NCBI RefSeq assembly: GCF_010095445.2
Contig: NZ_WFGV02000025.1
Coordinates: 18,938 to 82,937 of the forward strand
Direction of reading: 5' to 3'
DNA: 64,000 nucleotides
From: Pseudomonas sp. TNT3
GTDB taxonomy: Bacteria > Pseudomonadota > Gammaproteobacteria > Pseudomonadales > Pseudomonadaceae
A model generated the notes under the pieces. That model was given only the letters and a program-made list of their open reading frames with translations, was not told where the DNA came from and made no database searches. Below are positions 1 to 8,626 of this stretch, one piece after another. The first letter of the stretch is position 1, and each line of letters opens with the position of its first letter. Made by a program: the position numbers and the translations under genes.

Positions 1-440
1 ATCGGCAGCTTCAGCACGTGAGTCAGATCGGCTTCCCAACCATTGACGTACGGCTGGGCGCTGGCCACGGTCACGGCGTCGCGGTCGATGGAAACCGCAA
101 GGATCTTGTGGCGTTGGGCGAAGGCATAGGACATCAGCGGTGTAATGGCCGCGACATTGATTTTCAGCGGGTCGATGCGCAGGTAAGGCTGGCCGGCCTG
201 CTGCGACAACCAAAGTGTCAGGCCTTCCAGATCGAGGTGCTTGCCGGGACGGCTGAGATCGTCGAGGTGTTGGCTGGCGATGAATTCCAATGGATGCAGT
301 TGACCATTGGCAGCATGGCGACGTCGGGCATTGAGCGCGTGCTCGGCCGAGTCCTGGCTGATAAAGCCTTGGGCGACCAGTTCGCGCAGCAAATCATTGA
401 GATCCAGCCAGCGGTCCTGAATGGCGAGTTGAACGGACAT
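1..440 (-). CDS. GspE/PilB-like secretion ATPase, N-terminal part (partial)
   Basis: The reverse strand opens at the ATG ending at 440, preceded by AGGAG, and runs off the left edge, so only about 146 N-terminal residues are visible. They read MSVQLAIQDRWLDLNDLL..., then a stretch with QHLDDLSRP, LWLSQQAGQPYLRIDPLKI and MSYAFAQRHKILAVSID. This arrangement (choice of a low-priority locus, 'YLRIDPLKI', 'PLMSYAFAQRHKILAV') resembles the N-terminal MshEN/T2SSE_N domain of type II secretion or type IV pilus assembly ATPases (GspE/PilB/PulE). The Walker motifs would lie outside the window, so ATPase function is inferred from the N-terminal domain only. An orphan GspE-like protein is as likely as a member of a full secretion operon. 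Confidence 0.6.
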   Translation of the reverse strand, partial: MSVQLAIQDRWLDLNDLLRELVAQGFISQDSAEHALNARRRHAANGQLHPLEFIASQHLDDLSRPGKHLDLEGLTLWLSQQAGQPYLRIDPLKINVAAITPLMSYAFAQRHKILAVSIDRDAVTVASAQPYVNGWEADLTHVLKLP

Positions 441-530
441 GCGGGCTCCTCATGAACAACAGTGCGCAAAGGATAGTCGCGCTGCCGCCGACCGTTGGGC
501 CACTACCCGACGAAGCCGTATCGAGTTCTT

Positions 531-869
531 TCAACCTGTCGCTTGAGCCGGCGCTTCCCAGACTGAATCAGCCCTTTGCAGATCGACCGAACACACACTG
601 ATCAGGTTGCGTAATTTTTCCGCAATTACCTGGGCGCGATGCCAGCTGAGACCTTCCATGACGATGTCGATGGACAGCAGATCGTCGGTCCGCTGCACAT
701 TGACCTGTTCAGGCGTCAGAAACTGCAAGGCGAACAGATTCAGCGCGCGACACAGCAAATCCGGTTCGGCCTCGGCCAGCATTTGGTAGTGGACGCGGCA
801 ATGAGCGTTGCCGACGTTCCAGACATCGGCTCGAGCGCAAGGGGTGTTGACGGCTTCCAGATGCGGCAT
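531..869 (-). CDS. Small conserved protein with ACT-like fold
   Basis: A 112-residue protein with a clear GGAG ribosome site 8 bases before its ATG. It has no signal peptide or membrane segment. The middle (LLSIDIVMEGLSWHRAQVIAEKLRN) has the beta-alpha rhythm of an ACT-type regulatory domain, which suggests sensing of an amino acid or of a partner's state, but no catalytic motif is visible. It is divergent from the Lrp/AsnC regulator at 996-1460, with a shared 126-bp promoter region, so it may be that regulator's target. Function unknown. Confidence 0.7.
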   Translation of the reverse strand: MPHLEAVNTPCARADVWNVGNAHCRVHYQMLAEAEPDLLCRALNLFALQFLTPEQVNVQRTDDLLSIDIVMEGLSWHRAQVIAEKLRNLISVCSVDLQRADSVWEAPAQATG

Positions 870-995
870 GTTATTTCTCCAAAATCACTGGGGAAATTTT
901 TACATTCGAAGCGGGGCATTTCTTATCTATGATGGGGCTTATTTGAGAATGATTGAATCGAACAATTCAAGAACATAGTGAGATCAGGTTTTTTT
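870..995. promoter_or_regulatory. Divergent promoter region between ACT-like gene and lrp-type regulator
   Basis: This 126-bp gap separates two genes that point away from each other. It is AT-richer than the flanks (for example ATTTTTACATTCG and TTGAGAATGATTGAATCGAA) and should hold both promoters. Lrp-family proteins commonly bind such shared regions and regulate themselves. I could not define exact -35/-10 boxes. Confidence 0.45.
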
Positions 996-1460
996 ATGCA
1001 CAGCGATCTGGATGGGTACGACCGCAAGATTCTCGCGTTGCTGCAAGAAGACGCCTCCCTGTCGAGTGCGCAGATCGCCGAGCAGGTGGGGCTGTCGCAA
1101 TCGCCGTGCTGGCGGCGGATACAGCGGATGAAGGAGGAGGGGATCATTCGGGGGCAGGTGACGCTGCTTGATCGAAAGAAGATCGGGCTGAACACGCAGA
1201 TTTTTGCCGAGATCAAACTCAACGCCCATGGGCGTTCGAACTTCACTGAGTTCACTGAAGCGATTCGGGGCTTTCCCGAGGTGCTGGAATGTTATGTGCT
1301 AATGGGGTCGGTGGATTTTTTGCTGAGGATCGTCACGGCGGACATTGAAGCGTACGAGCGTTTCTTCTTCGAAAAACTATCGATGGTGCCGGGGATACAG
1401 GAGGTGAACTCGATTGTGGCGTTGTCGGAGATCAAGTCGACTACCAGCCTTCCAGTTTAA
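996..1460 (+). CDS. Lrp/AsnC family transcriptional regulator
   Basis: A 154-residue DNA-binding regulator. Residues about 4-50 form the AsnC winged helix-turn-helix (LDGYDRKILALLQ, SSAQIAEQVGLSQSPCWRRIQRM). Residues about 65-150 form the RAM/ACT-like effector domain (VLECYVLMGSVDFLLRIV). Family members bind amino acids and control amino acid metabolism. A GTG at 978 in the same frame would add six residues (MRSGFF), but homologues normally start MHSDLDGYD, so I chose the ATG at 996. It is divergent from the small ACT-like protein at 531-869. The effector cannot be read from the sequence. Confidence 0.9.
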   Translation: MHSDLDGYDRKILALLQEDASLSSAQIAEQVGLSQSPCWRRIQRMKEEGIIRGQVTLLDRKKIGLNTQIFAEIKLNAHGRSNFTEFTEAIRGFPEVLECYVLMGSVDFLLRIVTADIEAYERFFFEKLSMVPGIQEVNSIVALSEIKSTTSLPV

Positions 1461-1478
1461 GACTGGCAGAGCACTTGT

Positions 1479-1570
1479 GTGGCGAGGGAGCTTGCTCCCG
1501 CTGGGCTGCGCAGCAGCCCCAAAATGATGGGAGCGCTGCGCACTCCAGCGGGAGCAAGCTCCCTCGCCAC
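1479..1570. repeat. REP-type inverted pair (GTGGCGAGGGAGCTTG head)
   Basis: Two inverted copies of GTGGCGAGGGAGCTTGCTCC flank a short centre that itself holds a GC-rich inverted repeat (GGGCTGCGCAGCAGCCC). It lies between two convergent genes. The same head recurs at 28595 and 44175. Confidence 0.85.
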
Positions 1571-1576
1571 AAAGTA

Positions 1577-2944
1577 TTACACCCGCAACAGCATTTTCCA
1601 GGCACGGTTCTGATACACCGCAATCGCCTGCTGCTTGCGCGCATCCAGCGATTCATCGGTAATCGGCTCGTTAGCCAGTTGCGCGAGTTTGTTCAGTTCA
1701 CCGTACAGACGATCCATTTCCGGGATCTCCAGCACACCGCGGGCATGGTGCATCCAGGCCTGGATACGCTCGATGCGCGGGAGCTGTTCGGCCAGGTCTT
1801 CCGGTTGTTGCTGGTAGCGCTGCAACTGGAGGGAGGTTGCCTCTTCACCTAACAAGCGCGGCAGCCAGCTACCCAGTTGCGCAGCGCCCTGGCGATTGCC
1901 GCGAACATTGCGATCAGTCGTCCAGGTACGCGCAAGCAACCATCGCGACGTGTTCAGCGAGAACAAGCCCCAACGCGGATCTTCCAGTTCTTCGAGGAAC
2001 TGCTCCGGAGCCGCTTTGCGCACGTCTTCGTCATCCTGACCGGCTTGTACCAGCGGACGCCAGTCTTCCAGCAAGGCATCCAGGGCCACGCGCAGATCGT
2101 GAGTCGACTGACGCGGAGCGGCTTGGCCCAGGCTGCTGAGCAACGCGCGCATTTCAGCGAGGTTCTCGACCCAGTCCTGCAGCAGTCGCCAATGACCATT
2201 GAAGCGATACTGCTCAGCCAGGCGCTGGCTGCTGCTCAGCAAATGCCAGCTCAGGGCGGCAAACGCGTCATCCAGCGGAGTTTCGGCAGTGATCTGCGGT
2301 GCTGGCAGGCTCAGCGAATAGCTGTTGGCATCGTACAAACGATAACCACGCTCGGCCTTGCTGATGTCACACGGCATCAGTGCCAGGGTGGCGGCCAGCT
2401 CGGCGGCCAGTTCCAGCAGGGCAGCCGGTTCGCCTTCGCGCAATTCAAGTTCCAGCTCGCAGATTTCTTCTTTCTGCTTGCCGACAACCACATGGCCCAG
2501 GTCCAGTGCGGCTTCGATGACCACTTTGGTCTTGCCACGGCCCCACGCAATCTCGGCGCGCTCGCGGACGAAATCGGTGGTGAAAATCGGCTTCAGGGTT
2601 TTCTTGTCCAGCTCGGCCAGTTCCTCGGGCCAGCATTCGCCGTCGAGTTTCTTCACGTCGAGCTTGGCTTTGGGCAGGTTCCAGTCGTACTCGTTGCGCT
2701 CGGACAGGCCGGCAACGCTTTGGCCGCGGGTCTTGAGCGTCTGAATCACTTCTTCGCCATCGCGGCGCAGGCGCAGGGCAACCTTGGCACGGGCCAGGTC
2801 GCGCTCAGGCGTGTCGAAGTACTGGTTCATCAGTTCACGGCGTTCCCAGCCACTTTTGTTGCGTTTTTTCAGTAGCGGGTGCTCGCGCAGAGCAGCGAGG
2901 GTTTCGCGGCTGACGCGGAGTTTGATTTCGGTTTCTTTCTGCAT
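1577..2944 (-). CDS. CYTH and CHAD domain protein (inorganic triphosphatase, YgiF-like)
   Basis: A 455-residue two-domain protein. Residues 4-8 show the CYTH signature ExExK (ETEIK). Charged strands follow that form the triphosphate tunnel (YFDTPERDLARAKVALRLRR, ELELELREG), ending near residue 200. The rest is alpha-helical and His/Arg-containing (SWHLLSSSQRLAEQYR, QSTHDLRVALDALLEDW), typical of CHAD, which binds polyphosphate. E. coli YgiF, of the same architecture, hydrolyses inorganic triphosphate. The predicted role is cytosolic tripolyphosphate hydrolysis or polyphosphate handling. It ends close to a REP pair and is divergent from argE. Confidence 0.88.
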   Translation of the reverse strand: MQKETEIKLRVSRETLAALREHPLLKKRNKSGWERRELMNQYFDTPERDLARAKVALRLRRDGEEVIQTLKTRGQSVAGLSERNEYDWNLPKAKLDVKKLDGECWPEELAELDKKTLKPIFTTDFVRERAEIAWGRGKTKVVIEAALDLGHVVVGKQKEEICELELELREGEPAALLELAAELAATLALMPCDISKAERGYRLYDANSYSLSLPAPQITAETPLDDAFAALSWHLLSSSQRLAEQYRFNGHWRLLQDWVENLAEMRALLSSLGQAAPRQSTHDLRVALDALLEDWRPLVQAGQDDEDVRKAAPEQFLEELEDPRWGLFSLNTSRWLLARTWTTDRNVRGNRQGAAQLGSWLPRLLGEEATSLQLQRYQQQPEDLAEQLPRIERIQAWMHHARGVLEIPEMDRLYGELNKLAQLANEPITDESLDARKQQAIAVYQNRAWKMLLRV

Positions 2945-3100
2945 GGCCGGAAAATCCAGGATCGGGAGCGCAGCCGGGGGAATGTGTGGCTGCCAAGGCC
3001 GTGCAGTGTACAGGAGTGAGAGTTGGTACGTGCCGCGACGGTTTATTCCTGTCGCCGGATGGTTCTATGATGGATATCAATTCGGGAGTTGGAGTCAGCG

Positions 3101-4270
3101 ATGCCTTTGCCGTCCATGAAAGATCAATTCGCCGCGTTGATCGCTGCACCGTCTGTCAGCTGCACCCAGCCCAGGCTCGATCAAACCAACCGCCCGGTGA
3201 TCGATTTGCTCGCGACATGGCTGGGCGACCTGGGTTTCGCCTGCGACATTCAACAGGTCAGCCCCGGTAAATTCAATTTGCTCGCCAGTTTTGGCTCCGG
3301 CCCCGGTGGGTTGGTATTGGCCGGGCACAGTGACACCGTGCCGTACGACGAGGCGCTGTGGCAGACCGATCCGTTGAAGCTGACCGAAGTCGATGGCCGC
3401 TGGGTCGGACTTGGCAGTTGCGACATGAAAGGGTTTTTCGCTTTGGCCATCGAGGCGGTCCTGCCGTTGCTCGACCAGCCATTCAAGCAACCGCTGCTGA
3501 TTCTTGCCACGTGTGATGAAGAAAGCTCGATGTCTGGCGCTCGCGCCCTGGCAGCAGCCGGACGCCCATTGGGTCGTGCCGCGGTTATTGGCGAGCCGAC
3601 CGGGCTGAAGCCGATCCGGATGCACAAAGGCATCATGATGGAGCGCATCGATATCCTCGGCCAGAGCGGCCACTCCTCGGACCCGCGTCTGGGTCACAGT
3701 GCCCTTGAAGCCATGCACGATGCGATTGGCGAACTGCGTGGCCTGCGCCTGCTGTGGCAGCGTGAGTTCCGTAATCCGCAGTTTGGCGTGCCGACCCCGA
3801 CGATGAATTTCGGCTGCATTCATGGCGGCGACAACCCGAACCGTATTTGCGGCCAATGTTCGCTGGAATTTGATCTGCGACCGCTGCCGGGCATGGACCC
3901 CAAAGCCCTGCGTGCTGAAATCCTGGCGAGGCTCAAACCGGTCGCCGAACGCCATCAGGTGAAGATCGACTACGCCCCGCTGTTCCCTGAAGTGCCGCCT
4001 TTTGAGCAGGACGAGGACGCCGAGTTGGTCCGGATTGCACAAAAGCTCACCGGTCATCAGGCCGAAGCAGTAGCGTTCGGCACCGAAGCGCCTTATCTTC
4101 AGCGCCTTGGCTGCGAAACATTGGTGCTGGGCCCAGGTGATATCGCCTGCGCACACCAGCCGGGGGAATACCTCGAAATGTCACGTTTGCAGCCTACGGT
4201 GCATCTATTACGTCAACTGATTGAACATTACTGCCTGACACCGGCCAAAACCACGGTGCCTGTGGCTTGA
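3101..4270 (+). CDS. argE: Acetylornithine deacetylase
   Basis: A 389-residue M20-family zinc hydrolase that removes acetate from N2-acetylornithine in arginine synthesis. Metal and catalytic motifs are in place: AGHSDTVP (His76), GSCDMKG (Asp108) and CDEESSM (Glu140/Glu141). The dimerisation domain follows (KGIMMERIDILGQSGHSSDP) and the C-terminus carries FGTEAPYLQ. I chose the ATG at 3101, with GGAG 6-7 bases upstream, over an in-frame TTG at 3089. argA is the next gene on the same strand, 246 bp away and separated by a REP pair, so the two are neighbours in one pathway but probably separate transcripts. Many pseudomonads also recycle acetyl groups with ArgJ, so ArgE may be an auxiliary route. 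Confidence 0.93.
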   Translation: MPLPSMKDQFAALIAAPSVSCTQPRLDQTNRPVIDLLATWLGDLGFACDIQQVSPGKFNLLASFGSGPGGLVLAGHSDTVPYDEALWQTDPLKLTEVDGRWVGLGSCDMKGFFALAIEAVLPLLDQPFKQPLLILATCDEESSMSGARALAAAGRPLGRAAVIGEPTGLKPIRMHKGIMMERIDILGQSGHSSDPRLGHSALEAMHDAIGELRGLRLLWQREFRNPQFGVPTPTMNFGCIHGGDNPNRICGQCSLEFDLRPLPGMDPKALRAEILARLKPVAERHQVKIDYAPLFPEVPPFEQDEDAELVRIAQKLTGHQAEAVAFGTEAPYLQRLGCETLVLGPGDIACAHQPGEYLEMSRLQPTVHLLRQLIEHYCLTPAKTTVPVA

Positions 4271-4282
4271 AATGCGAATCCA

Positions 4283-4366
4283 TGTAGGAGCTGCCGCAGG
4301 CTGCGATCTTTTGATCTTGTTTTTAAGATCAGGATCAAAAGATCGCAGCCTGCGGCAGCTCCTACA
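4283..4366. repeat. Long hairpin repeat (GTAGGAGCTGCCGCAGGCTGCG head)
   Basis: Arms starting TGTAGGAGCTGCCGCAGG are near-perfect inverted copies around a short AT-rich loop containing GATCTTTTGATC and GATCAAAAGATC. Transcribed, it would fold into a stem of more than 30 bp. The same element occurs at 5829 and 41151. Confidence 0.85.
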
Positions 4367-4516
4367 GGGTTCGCCTTATAAATTGCCGGTCATCAAACCC
4401 GTATTCATGAGGAGAGCACGCGTGTCGCCAAGCCTGTTCCGACGATAACCACCAGCCCGCTGTGCGTTTTCAGTTTCGCCCATTTTTTGGCTGCTATTTA
4501 TTACAGGCCCAGGTTC

Positions 4517-5815
4517 ATGCCCGAATACGTTAATTGGCTCCGTCACGCTTCGCCTTACATCAATGCCCACCGCGATTGCACCTTTGTCGTCATGCTGCCC
4601 GGCGATGGCGTTGAACACCCCAACTTCGGCAACATCGTCCACGACCTGGTGCTGTTACACAGCCTGGGCGTGCGATTGGTGCTGGTCCACGGTTCCCGCC
4701 CACAGATCGAAACCCGCCTTGCCGCGCGTGGCCTGACGCCGCACTACCACCATGGGATGCGCATCACCGATGCCGCGACCCTTGAGTGTGTGATCGATGC
4801 CGTTGGTCAATTGCGCATCGCCATCGAGGCGCGGTTGTCCATGGACATGGCCTCATCGCCGATGCAGGGTTCACGTCTGCGGGTCGCCAGCGGGAATCTC
4901 GTCACGGCACGGCCGATCGGTGTACTGGAAGGCGTGGACTACCACCACACCGGCGAAGTGCGCCGGGTCGACCGCAAAGGCATCAATCGTCTGCTGGACG
5001 AGCGCTCCATCGTGCTGCTGTCGCCGCTGGGCTACTCGCCGACTGGCGAGATTTTCAACCTCGCTTGCGAAGACGTCGCGACGCGCGCGGCTATTGAGCT
5101 GGCCGCAGACAAGCTGCTGCTGTTCGGCGCCGATCTGGGCTTGATCGATGAAAACGGTCGTCTGGTGCGTGAATTGCGTCCACAACAAGTGCCGGCGCAT
5201 CTGCAGCGTCTGGGCAGCAACTATCAGGCTGAGTTGCTCGATGCCGCCGCCGAGGCTTGCCGTGGCGGCGTGGCGCGCAGTCATATCGTCAGCTACGCCG
5301 AAGACGGTGCGCTGCTGACCGAACTGTTTACCCGGGACGGCGGCGGTACGCTGGTGGCCCAGGAGCAATTCGAGATCGTGCGCGAAGCGGCGATTGAAGA
5401 CGTTGGCGGTTTGCTGGACCTGATCAGTCCGCTGGAAGAGCAGGGGATTCTGGTGCGTCGTTCCCGCGAGGTGCTGGAGCGCGAGATCGAGCAATTCAGC
5501 GTGGTCGAGCGCGAAGGCATGATCATCGCGTGCGCGGCGCTGTATCAGATTGCCGATTCGGATGCGGGAGAGTTGGCGTGTCTGGCGGTGAACCCGGAGT
5601 ACCGTCATGGCGGTCGCGGTGATGAACTGCTGGAGCGCATCGAAACCCGTGCCCGGGACCAGGGACTGAAAACCTTGTTCGTTCTCACGACCCGGACCGC
5701 TCACTGGTTCCGTGAACGGGGCTTTGTGCCGAGCAGCGTAGAGCGCCTGCCATCGGCGCGGGCGTCGCTGTACAACTATCAGCGTAATTCGAAGATCTTC
5801 GAAAAAACCCTCTGA
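4517..5815 (+). CDS. argA: N-acetylglutamate synthase
   Basis: A 432-residue enzyme for the first step of arginine synthesis: transfer of acetyl from acetyl-CoA to glutamate. Residues about 1-280 are an amino-acid-kinase-like fold (NIVHDLVLLHSLGVRLVLVHGSRPQIE), which in this family is regulatory and the arginine sensor. Residues about 290-432 are a GNAT acetyltransferase with the acetyl-CoA loop NPEYRHGGRGDELL and the terminal FRERGFVPSSVERLP. I chose the ATG at 4517 (MPEYVNWLRHASPYI), which matches the usual start of the family, with AGG just upstream. An in-frame TTG at 4487 is less likely. Confidence 0.93.
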   Translation: MPEYVNWLRHASPYINAHRDCTFVVMLPGDGVEHPNFGNIVHDLVLLHSLGVRLVLVHGSRPQIETRLAARGLTPHYHHGMRITDAATLECVIDAVGQLRIAIEARLSMDMASSPMQGSRLRVASGNLVTARPIGVLEGVDYHHTGEVRRVDRKGINRLLDERSIVLLSPLGYSPTGEIFNLACEDVATRAAIELAADKLLLFGADLGLIDENGRLVRELRPQQVPAHLQRLGSNYQAELLDAAAEACRGGVARSHIVSYAEDGALLTELFTRDGGGTLVAQEQFEIVREAAIEDVGGLLDLISPLEEQGILVRRSREVLEREIEQFSVVEREGMIIACAALYQIADSDAGELACLAVNPEYRHGGRGDELLERIETRARDQGLKTLFVLTTRTAHWFRERGFVPSSVERLPSARASLYNYQRNSKIFEKTL

Positions 5816-5828
5816 CGATGACGCCCCC

Positions 5829-5904
5829 GTTGGAGCTGCCGCAGGCTGCGATCTCTTGATTTGTCTTTAAAGATCAAAAGATCGCAGCCTGCGGCAGCTC
5901 CTAC
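5829..5904. repeat. Long hairpin repeat (GGAGCTGCCGCAGGCTGCG head)
   Basis: Second copy of the hairpin family seen at 4283 and 41151. It lies between the convergent argA and tauA ends and could serve as a barrier to read-through in both directions. Confidence 0.85.
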
Positions 5905-5916
5905 AGGGGATTGCGT

Positions 5917-6906
5917 TTACTCCTGGACGTATTTCGAGCTGACATACGCTGAATAGTCCGGCAGTACCGTTTCAACCTTTCCTTGTTCCTTCAAAAACTT
6001 CGCCGTCTCGCCAATTGCCTTGGCTGTGCCGCCATCCAGCAGCGCAGTGGTTTGTTGAGCCTTGGCGTCCGGGAACGCCGAGCCGGCCAGCAACTCCGGA
6101 ACGTCGGCGGCATTGGCACCGGTCAGTTTGGCGATTTTTTGTACAGGCACCGAGTCAGCCGTCCAGCTGTCTTTGTGCGCGGCATAATCAGCGAATGAGT
6201 CCAGGGTGACCTTGGCGAATTTCGCGATGACGTCAGGATGCTTCTCCGCGTAGTCCTTGCGTGCAACCCACACTTCGAAGGTCGGCGCGCCCCATTGGCC
6301 GACCTGTGCCGCATCCGTCAACGTCTTGCCGGTCTTGCGGATTTCACCCAAGGCCGGCGACCAGACGAACGCGCCGTCGATGTCACCCCGTTTCCAGGCG
6401 GCGGCGATTTCCGCGGGTTGCAGGTTCACCACTTTGACCTGCGATGTGTTCAGCCCCCAGTGTTTCAACGCGCCGAGCAAGCTGTAGTGGGATGTGGAAA
6501 CGAATGGCGTGGCGATGGTCTTGCCGATCAAATCTTCTGGTTTGTTGATGCCGCTGCCGTTGCGTACGACCAACGCCTCAGCCGCATTGATCTGGGCAGA
6601 AACAATGAACGCCACAATCGGCAGGTTGCGCGAAGCAGCGGCCGCCAGCGGACTGGAGCCGAGGTTGCCGATCTGCACGTCACCGGACGCAATGGCGGTG
6701 ACGACTTCAGGGCCGCTGTTGAAACGACGCCAGTCGATTTTCTGGCCGATGGTCTTCTCATAAACGCCATCCGCCTGAGGCACTTTGCTTGGGTCGATAC
6801 CGGTCTGGTAGCCGACCGTGAGGTCCGCAGCCAAGGCGCTGAAAGAAAACAGCGTCGATACACAAACTGTAACAATTCGATTGGATAGTGCGCGCTTGAT
6901 GGTCAT
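5917..6906 (-). CDS. tauA: Taurine/sulfonate ABC transporter periplasmic binding protein (orphan)
   Basis: A 329-residue binding protein. A signal peptide of about 27 residues ends FSFSALAA, and the mature protein starts ADLTVGYQTGIDPSKVPQ. The pattern (DWRRFNSGPEVVTAIASGDVQIGNLGSSP, VVNLQPAEIAAAWKRGDIDGAFVW) is typical of TauA, which delivers taurine to TauBC. No tauB, tauC or tauD lies beside it: downstream is convergent argA, and upstream are divergent porins and the ssu genes. The mature protein has no Met and no Cys, fitting expression under sulfur starvation. I chose the ATG ending at 6906, which places the signal peptide at the N-terminus; reading further upstream adds an unlikely 25 residues. 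It may share the SsuBC permease or a distant TauBC. Confidence 0.85.
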   Translation of the reverse strand: MTIKRALSNRIVTVCVSTLFSFSALAADLTVGYQTGIDPSKVPQADGVYEKTIGQKIDWRRFNSGPEVVTAIASGDVQIGNLGSSPLAAAASRNLPIVAFIVSAQINAAEALVVRNGSGINKPEDLIGKTIATPFVSTSHYSLLGALKHWGLNTSQVKVVNLQPAEIAAAWKRGDIDGAFVWSPALGEIRKTGKTLTDAAQVGQWGAPTFEVWVARKDYAEKHPDVIAKFAKVTLDSFADYAAHKDSWTADSVPVQKIAKLTGANAADVPELLAGSAFPDAKAQQTTALLDGGTAKAIGETAKFLKEQGKVETVLPDYSAYVSSKYVQE

Positions 6907-7257
6907 GGCCGGTCTTCGATGAGAGGAAATACGGATTTCCGTTAAATCTAATCGATCTAAAAAAAAGCCAATAAATATCATTTAGGAATTAGCTTATAGG
7001 CTTGCTTTCACTGAGCCGCGCGCACTGCGCTCAATTCCTAAAAGATATAAAAAACCATCAGATGCTTCCTGTTGGATTTATGCACGACGCATCAATTAGC
7101 AGACACCGGATTTACGGGGATTAGACCATGGTCGTAGTCACATACGGTTACGATTGACTTGCAGGTCACGGTCTGGCGCTAATCGCAAATCCTAGGATCT
7201 CGGGCAATTGACCCAGGGCCAGGAATACAACAATTAGAAACGAGAGGAGCTTAAAAA
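6907..7257. promoter_or_regulatory. 351-bp divergent control region between tauA and the first porin
   Basis: A gap without genes, AT-rich near tauA. It contains the 15-base box AATAAATATCATTTA (6970-6984), which is also found upstream of lsfA and ssuE, and a second AT stretch (AAAGATATAAAAAACC, about 7041-7056) similar to one before lsfA. The porin-proximal half shows no strong hairpin. The porin's GAGAGGAGC ribosome site is at 7242-7250. Confidence 0.5.
6970..6984 (-). promoter_or_regulatory. Shared AT-rich box upstream of tauA
   Basis: AATAAATATCATTTA as read on the + strand, 64-78 bp before the tauA start. Matches with one or two differences occur before lsfA (10404-10418, opposite orientation) and ssuE (11373-11387). 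It is a candidate activator site for the sulfur-starvation response (CysB or a CysB-like LysR protein), an inference from position and gene set only. Confidence 0.4.
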
Positions 7258-8586
7258 ATGAACAAGTCCACCTTGGCCCTGGCCGTGGCCGTAGGGGTAA
7301 TGGCGCAGCAGGCAGGCGCCGCCGGTTTCATTGAGGACAGCAAGGCTTCCGTCAGTTCTCGCACCATGTATTACAACGCTGACACCCGCGAAGGCACTGC
7401 CAACGACCAGCGTGAAACTGCTCAGGGCTTCAAATTCGATTACCAGTCGGGTTTCACTCAAGGCTCGGTCGGCTTCGGCTTTGACGCTCAGGCATTGGTG
7501 GGCATCCATCTGGACGGTGGTCGCGGCCATCACCCGGATAACAACTCATTCTTCCCCAGTGACACTGACGGTTCGGCATCCGATCCGTGGAGTCGCGTAG
7601 CCGGTAACGTCAAGGCACGCATCTCGAAAACCGAGGCCCACCTCGGTGGCGCCCTGCAACCGAACATGCCGGTACTGATCGCGAACGACAGTCGTCTGCT
7701 GCCACAGACCTTCGAAGGCGGCACCATCACCTCGAAGGAAATCGACAACGTCACGTTCAACGTCGGCCAGCTTGAGCATGCGGCGGGTCGCGCGTCGTCG
7801 AATACCACTGGCCTGGCGGTGGCTGGTGGTACAGAAGAAAGCAACAAATTCCAGTACGGCGGTGCGGACTGGAAGGTCACCAAAGACCTGATGCTGCAGT
7901 ACTACTATGCGAATCTGGAAGACTACTACAAGCAGCACTTCCTGGGTCTGGTACACGTCTACCCAATCAGCGCCAACCAGTCGTTCAAGACTGACCTGCG
8001 TTATTTCGACAGCAGCTCCGACGGCAAGAACGGTGATGCGGGTTACCGCTTCAACAATAACGGCGGTTACGCGAAGAACCCGGGCGAGGTGGATAACCAG
8101 ACCTGGAGTGCCATGTTCACCTATACCCTGGGTCCGAACGCTTTCTTGCTGGGTCATCAGCGTGTCAGCGATGACGGTGGTTTCGTCTACCTGAACCAGG
8201 GCAACGTAGTCGACGGCAACGGTCGCAACGAAGGCGCCGGCGGTGCCAGCTTCTACTCGTTCACCGACGCTATGATCAACGGCTTCGTGCGTGCAGGCGA
8301 GAACACGACATTCGGCCAGTACACCTTTGACTTCGCTTCCCTGGGTGTTCCAGGCCTGAAGGCTTCGGCGGCTTATCTGCGTGGTGAGGACATCAAGGCC
8401 ACCAACGGCGTTGGCAAAGACCAGACCGAGTGGGAACGTGACCTGCGGGTGGATTATGTGATCCAGACTGGCGCACTCAAAGGATTTGGTACTACCGTGC
8501 GTCACGGGACCTACCGCGGCGATACCAATATTTCCGCACAAGACCAGACTCGTCTGATCTTCAACTACACGTATAGCTTCCTGTAA
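7258..8586 (+). CDS. OprD family outer membrane porin (copy 1)
   Basis: A 442-residue outer membrane beta-barrel with a signal peptide (MNKSTLALAVAVGVMAQQAGA). The mature start GFIEDSKAS and the strands SGFTQGSVGFGFDAQALVGI, YYYANLEDYYKQHFLGLVH and TEWERDLRVDYVIQTG are typical of OprD/OprE/OprQ specific channels, and it ends on an aromatic/Leu-rich strand (FNYTYSFL). A strong GAGAGGAGC site precedes the ATG. It is followed by a terminator and then a second porin that starts almost identically. The position between tauA and ssu suggests a role in outer membrane passage of sulfonates or sulfate esters, but OprD substrates cannot be read from sequence. No Cys is present. Confidence 0.93.
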   Translation: MNKSTLALAVAVGVMAQQAGAAGFIEDSKASVSSRTMYYNADTREGTANDQRETAQGFKFDYQSGFTQGSVGFGFDAQALVGIHLDGGRGHHPDNNSFFPSDTDGSASDPWSRVAGNVKARISKTEAHLGGALQPNMPVLIANDSRLLPQTFEGGTITSKEIDNVTFNVGQLEHAAGRASSNTTGLAVAGGTEESNKFQYGGADWKVTKDLMLQYYYANLEDYYKQHFLGLVHVYPISANQSFKTDLRYFDSSSDGKNGDAGYRFNNNGGYAKNPGEVDNQTWSAMFTYTLGPNAFLLGHQRVSDDGGFVYLNQGNVVDGNGRNEGAGGASFYSFTDAMINGFVRAGENTTFGQYTFDFASLGVPGLKASAAYLRGEDIKATNGVGKDQTEWERDLRVDYVIQTGALKGFGTTVRHGTYRGDTNISAQDQTRLIFNYTYSFL

Positions 8587-8596
8587 TCGAATACGG

Positions 8597-8626
8597 AAAA
8601 GCCCTGCCTCGCGGCGGGGTTTTTTT
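8597..8626 (+). terminator. Rho-independent terminator after porin 1
   Basis: Stem CCCTGCC / GGCGGGG (one G-T pair) with loop TCGC, followed by seven T residues, 16 bp after the stop codon. It separates the two porins into different transcripts. Confidence 0.85.

Noticed and set aside
4283..5904. CRISPR or insertion sequence from the two similar hairpins around argA
   Set aside because: They are single palindromes of a dispersed family with a third copy at 41151. There are no spacers, no transposase and no target duplication.
7188..7257. Sigma-54 promoter before porin 1 (TGGCGCTAATCGC)
   Set aside because: The GC element is one base too close to TGG for a -24/-12 promoter, and the conserved TTGC is absent.
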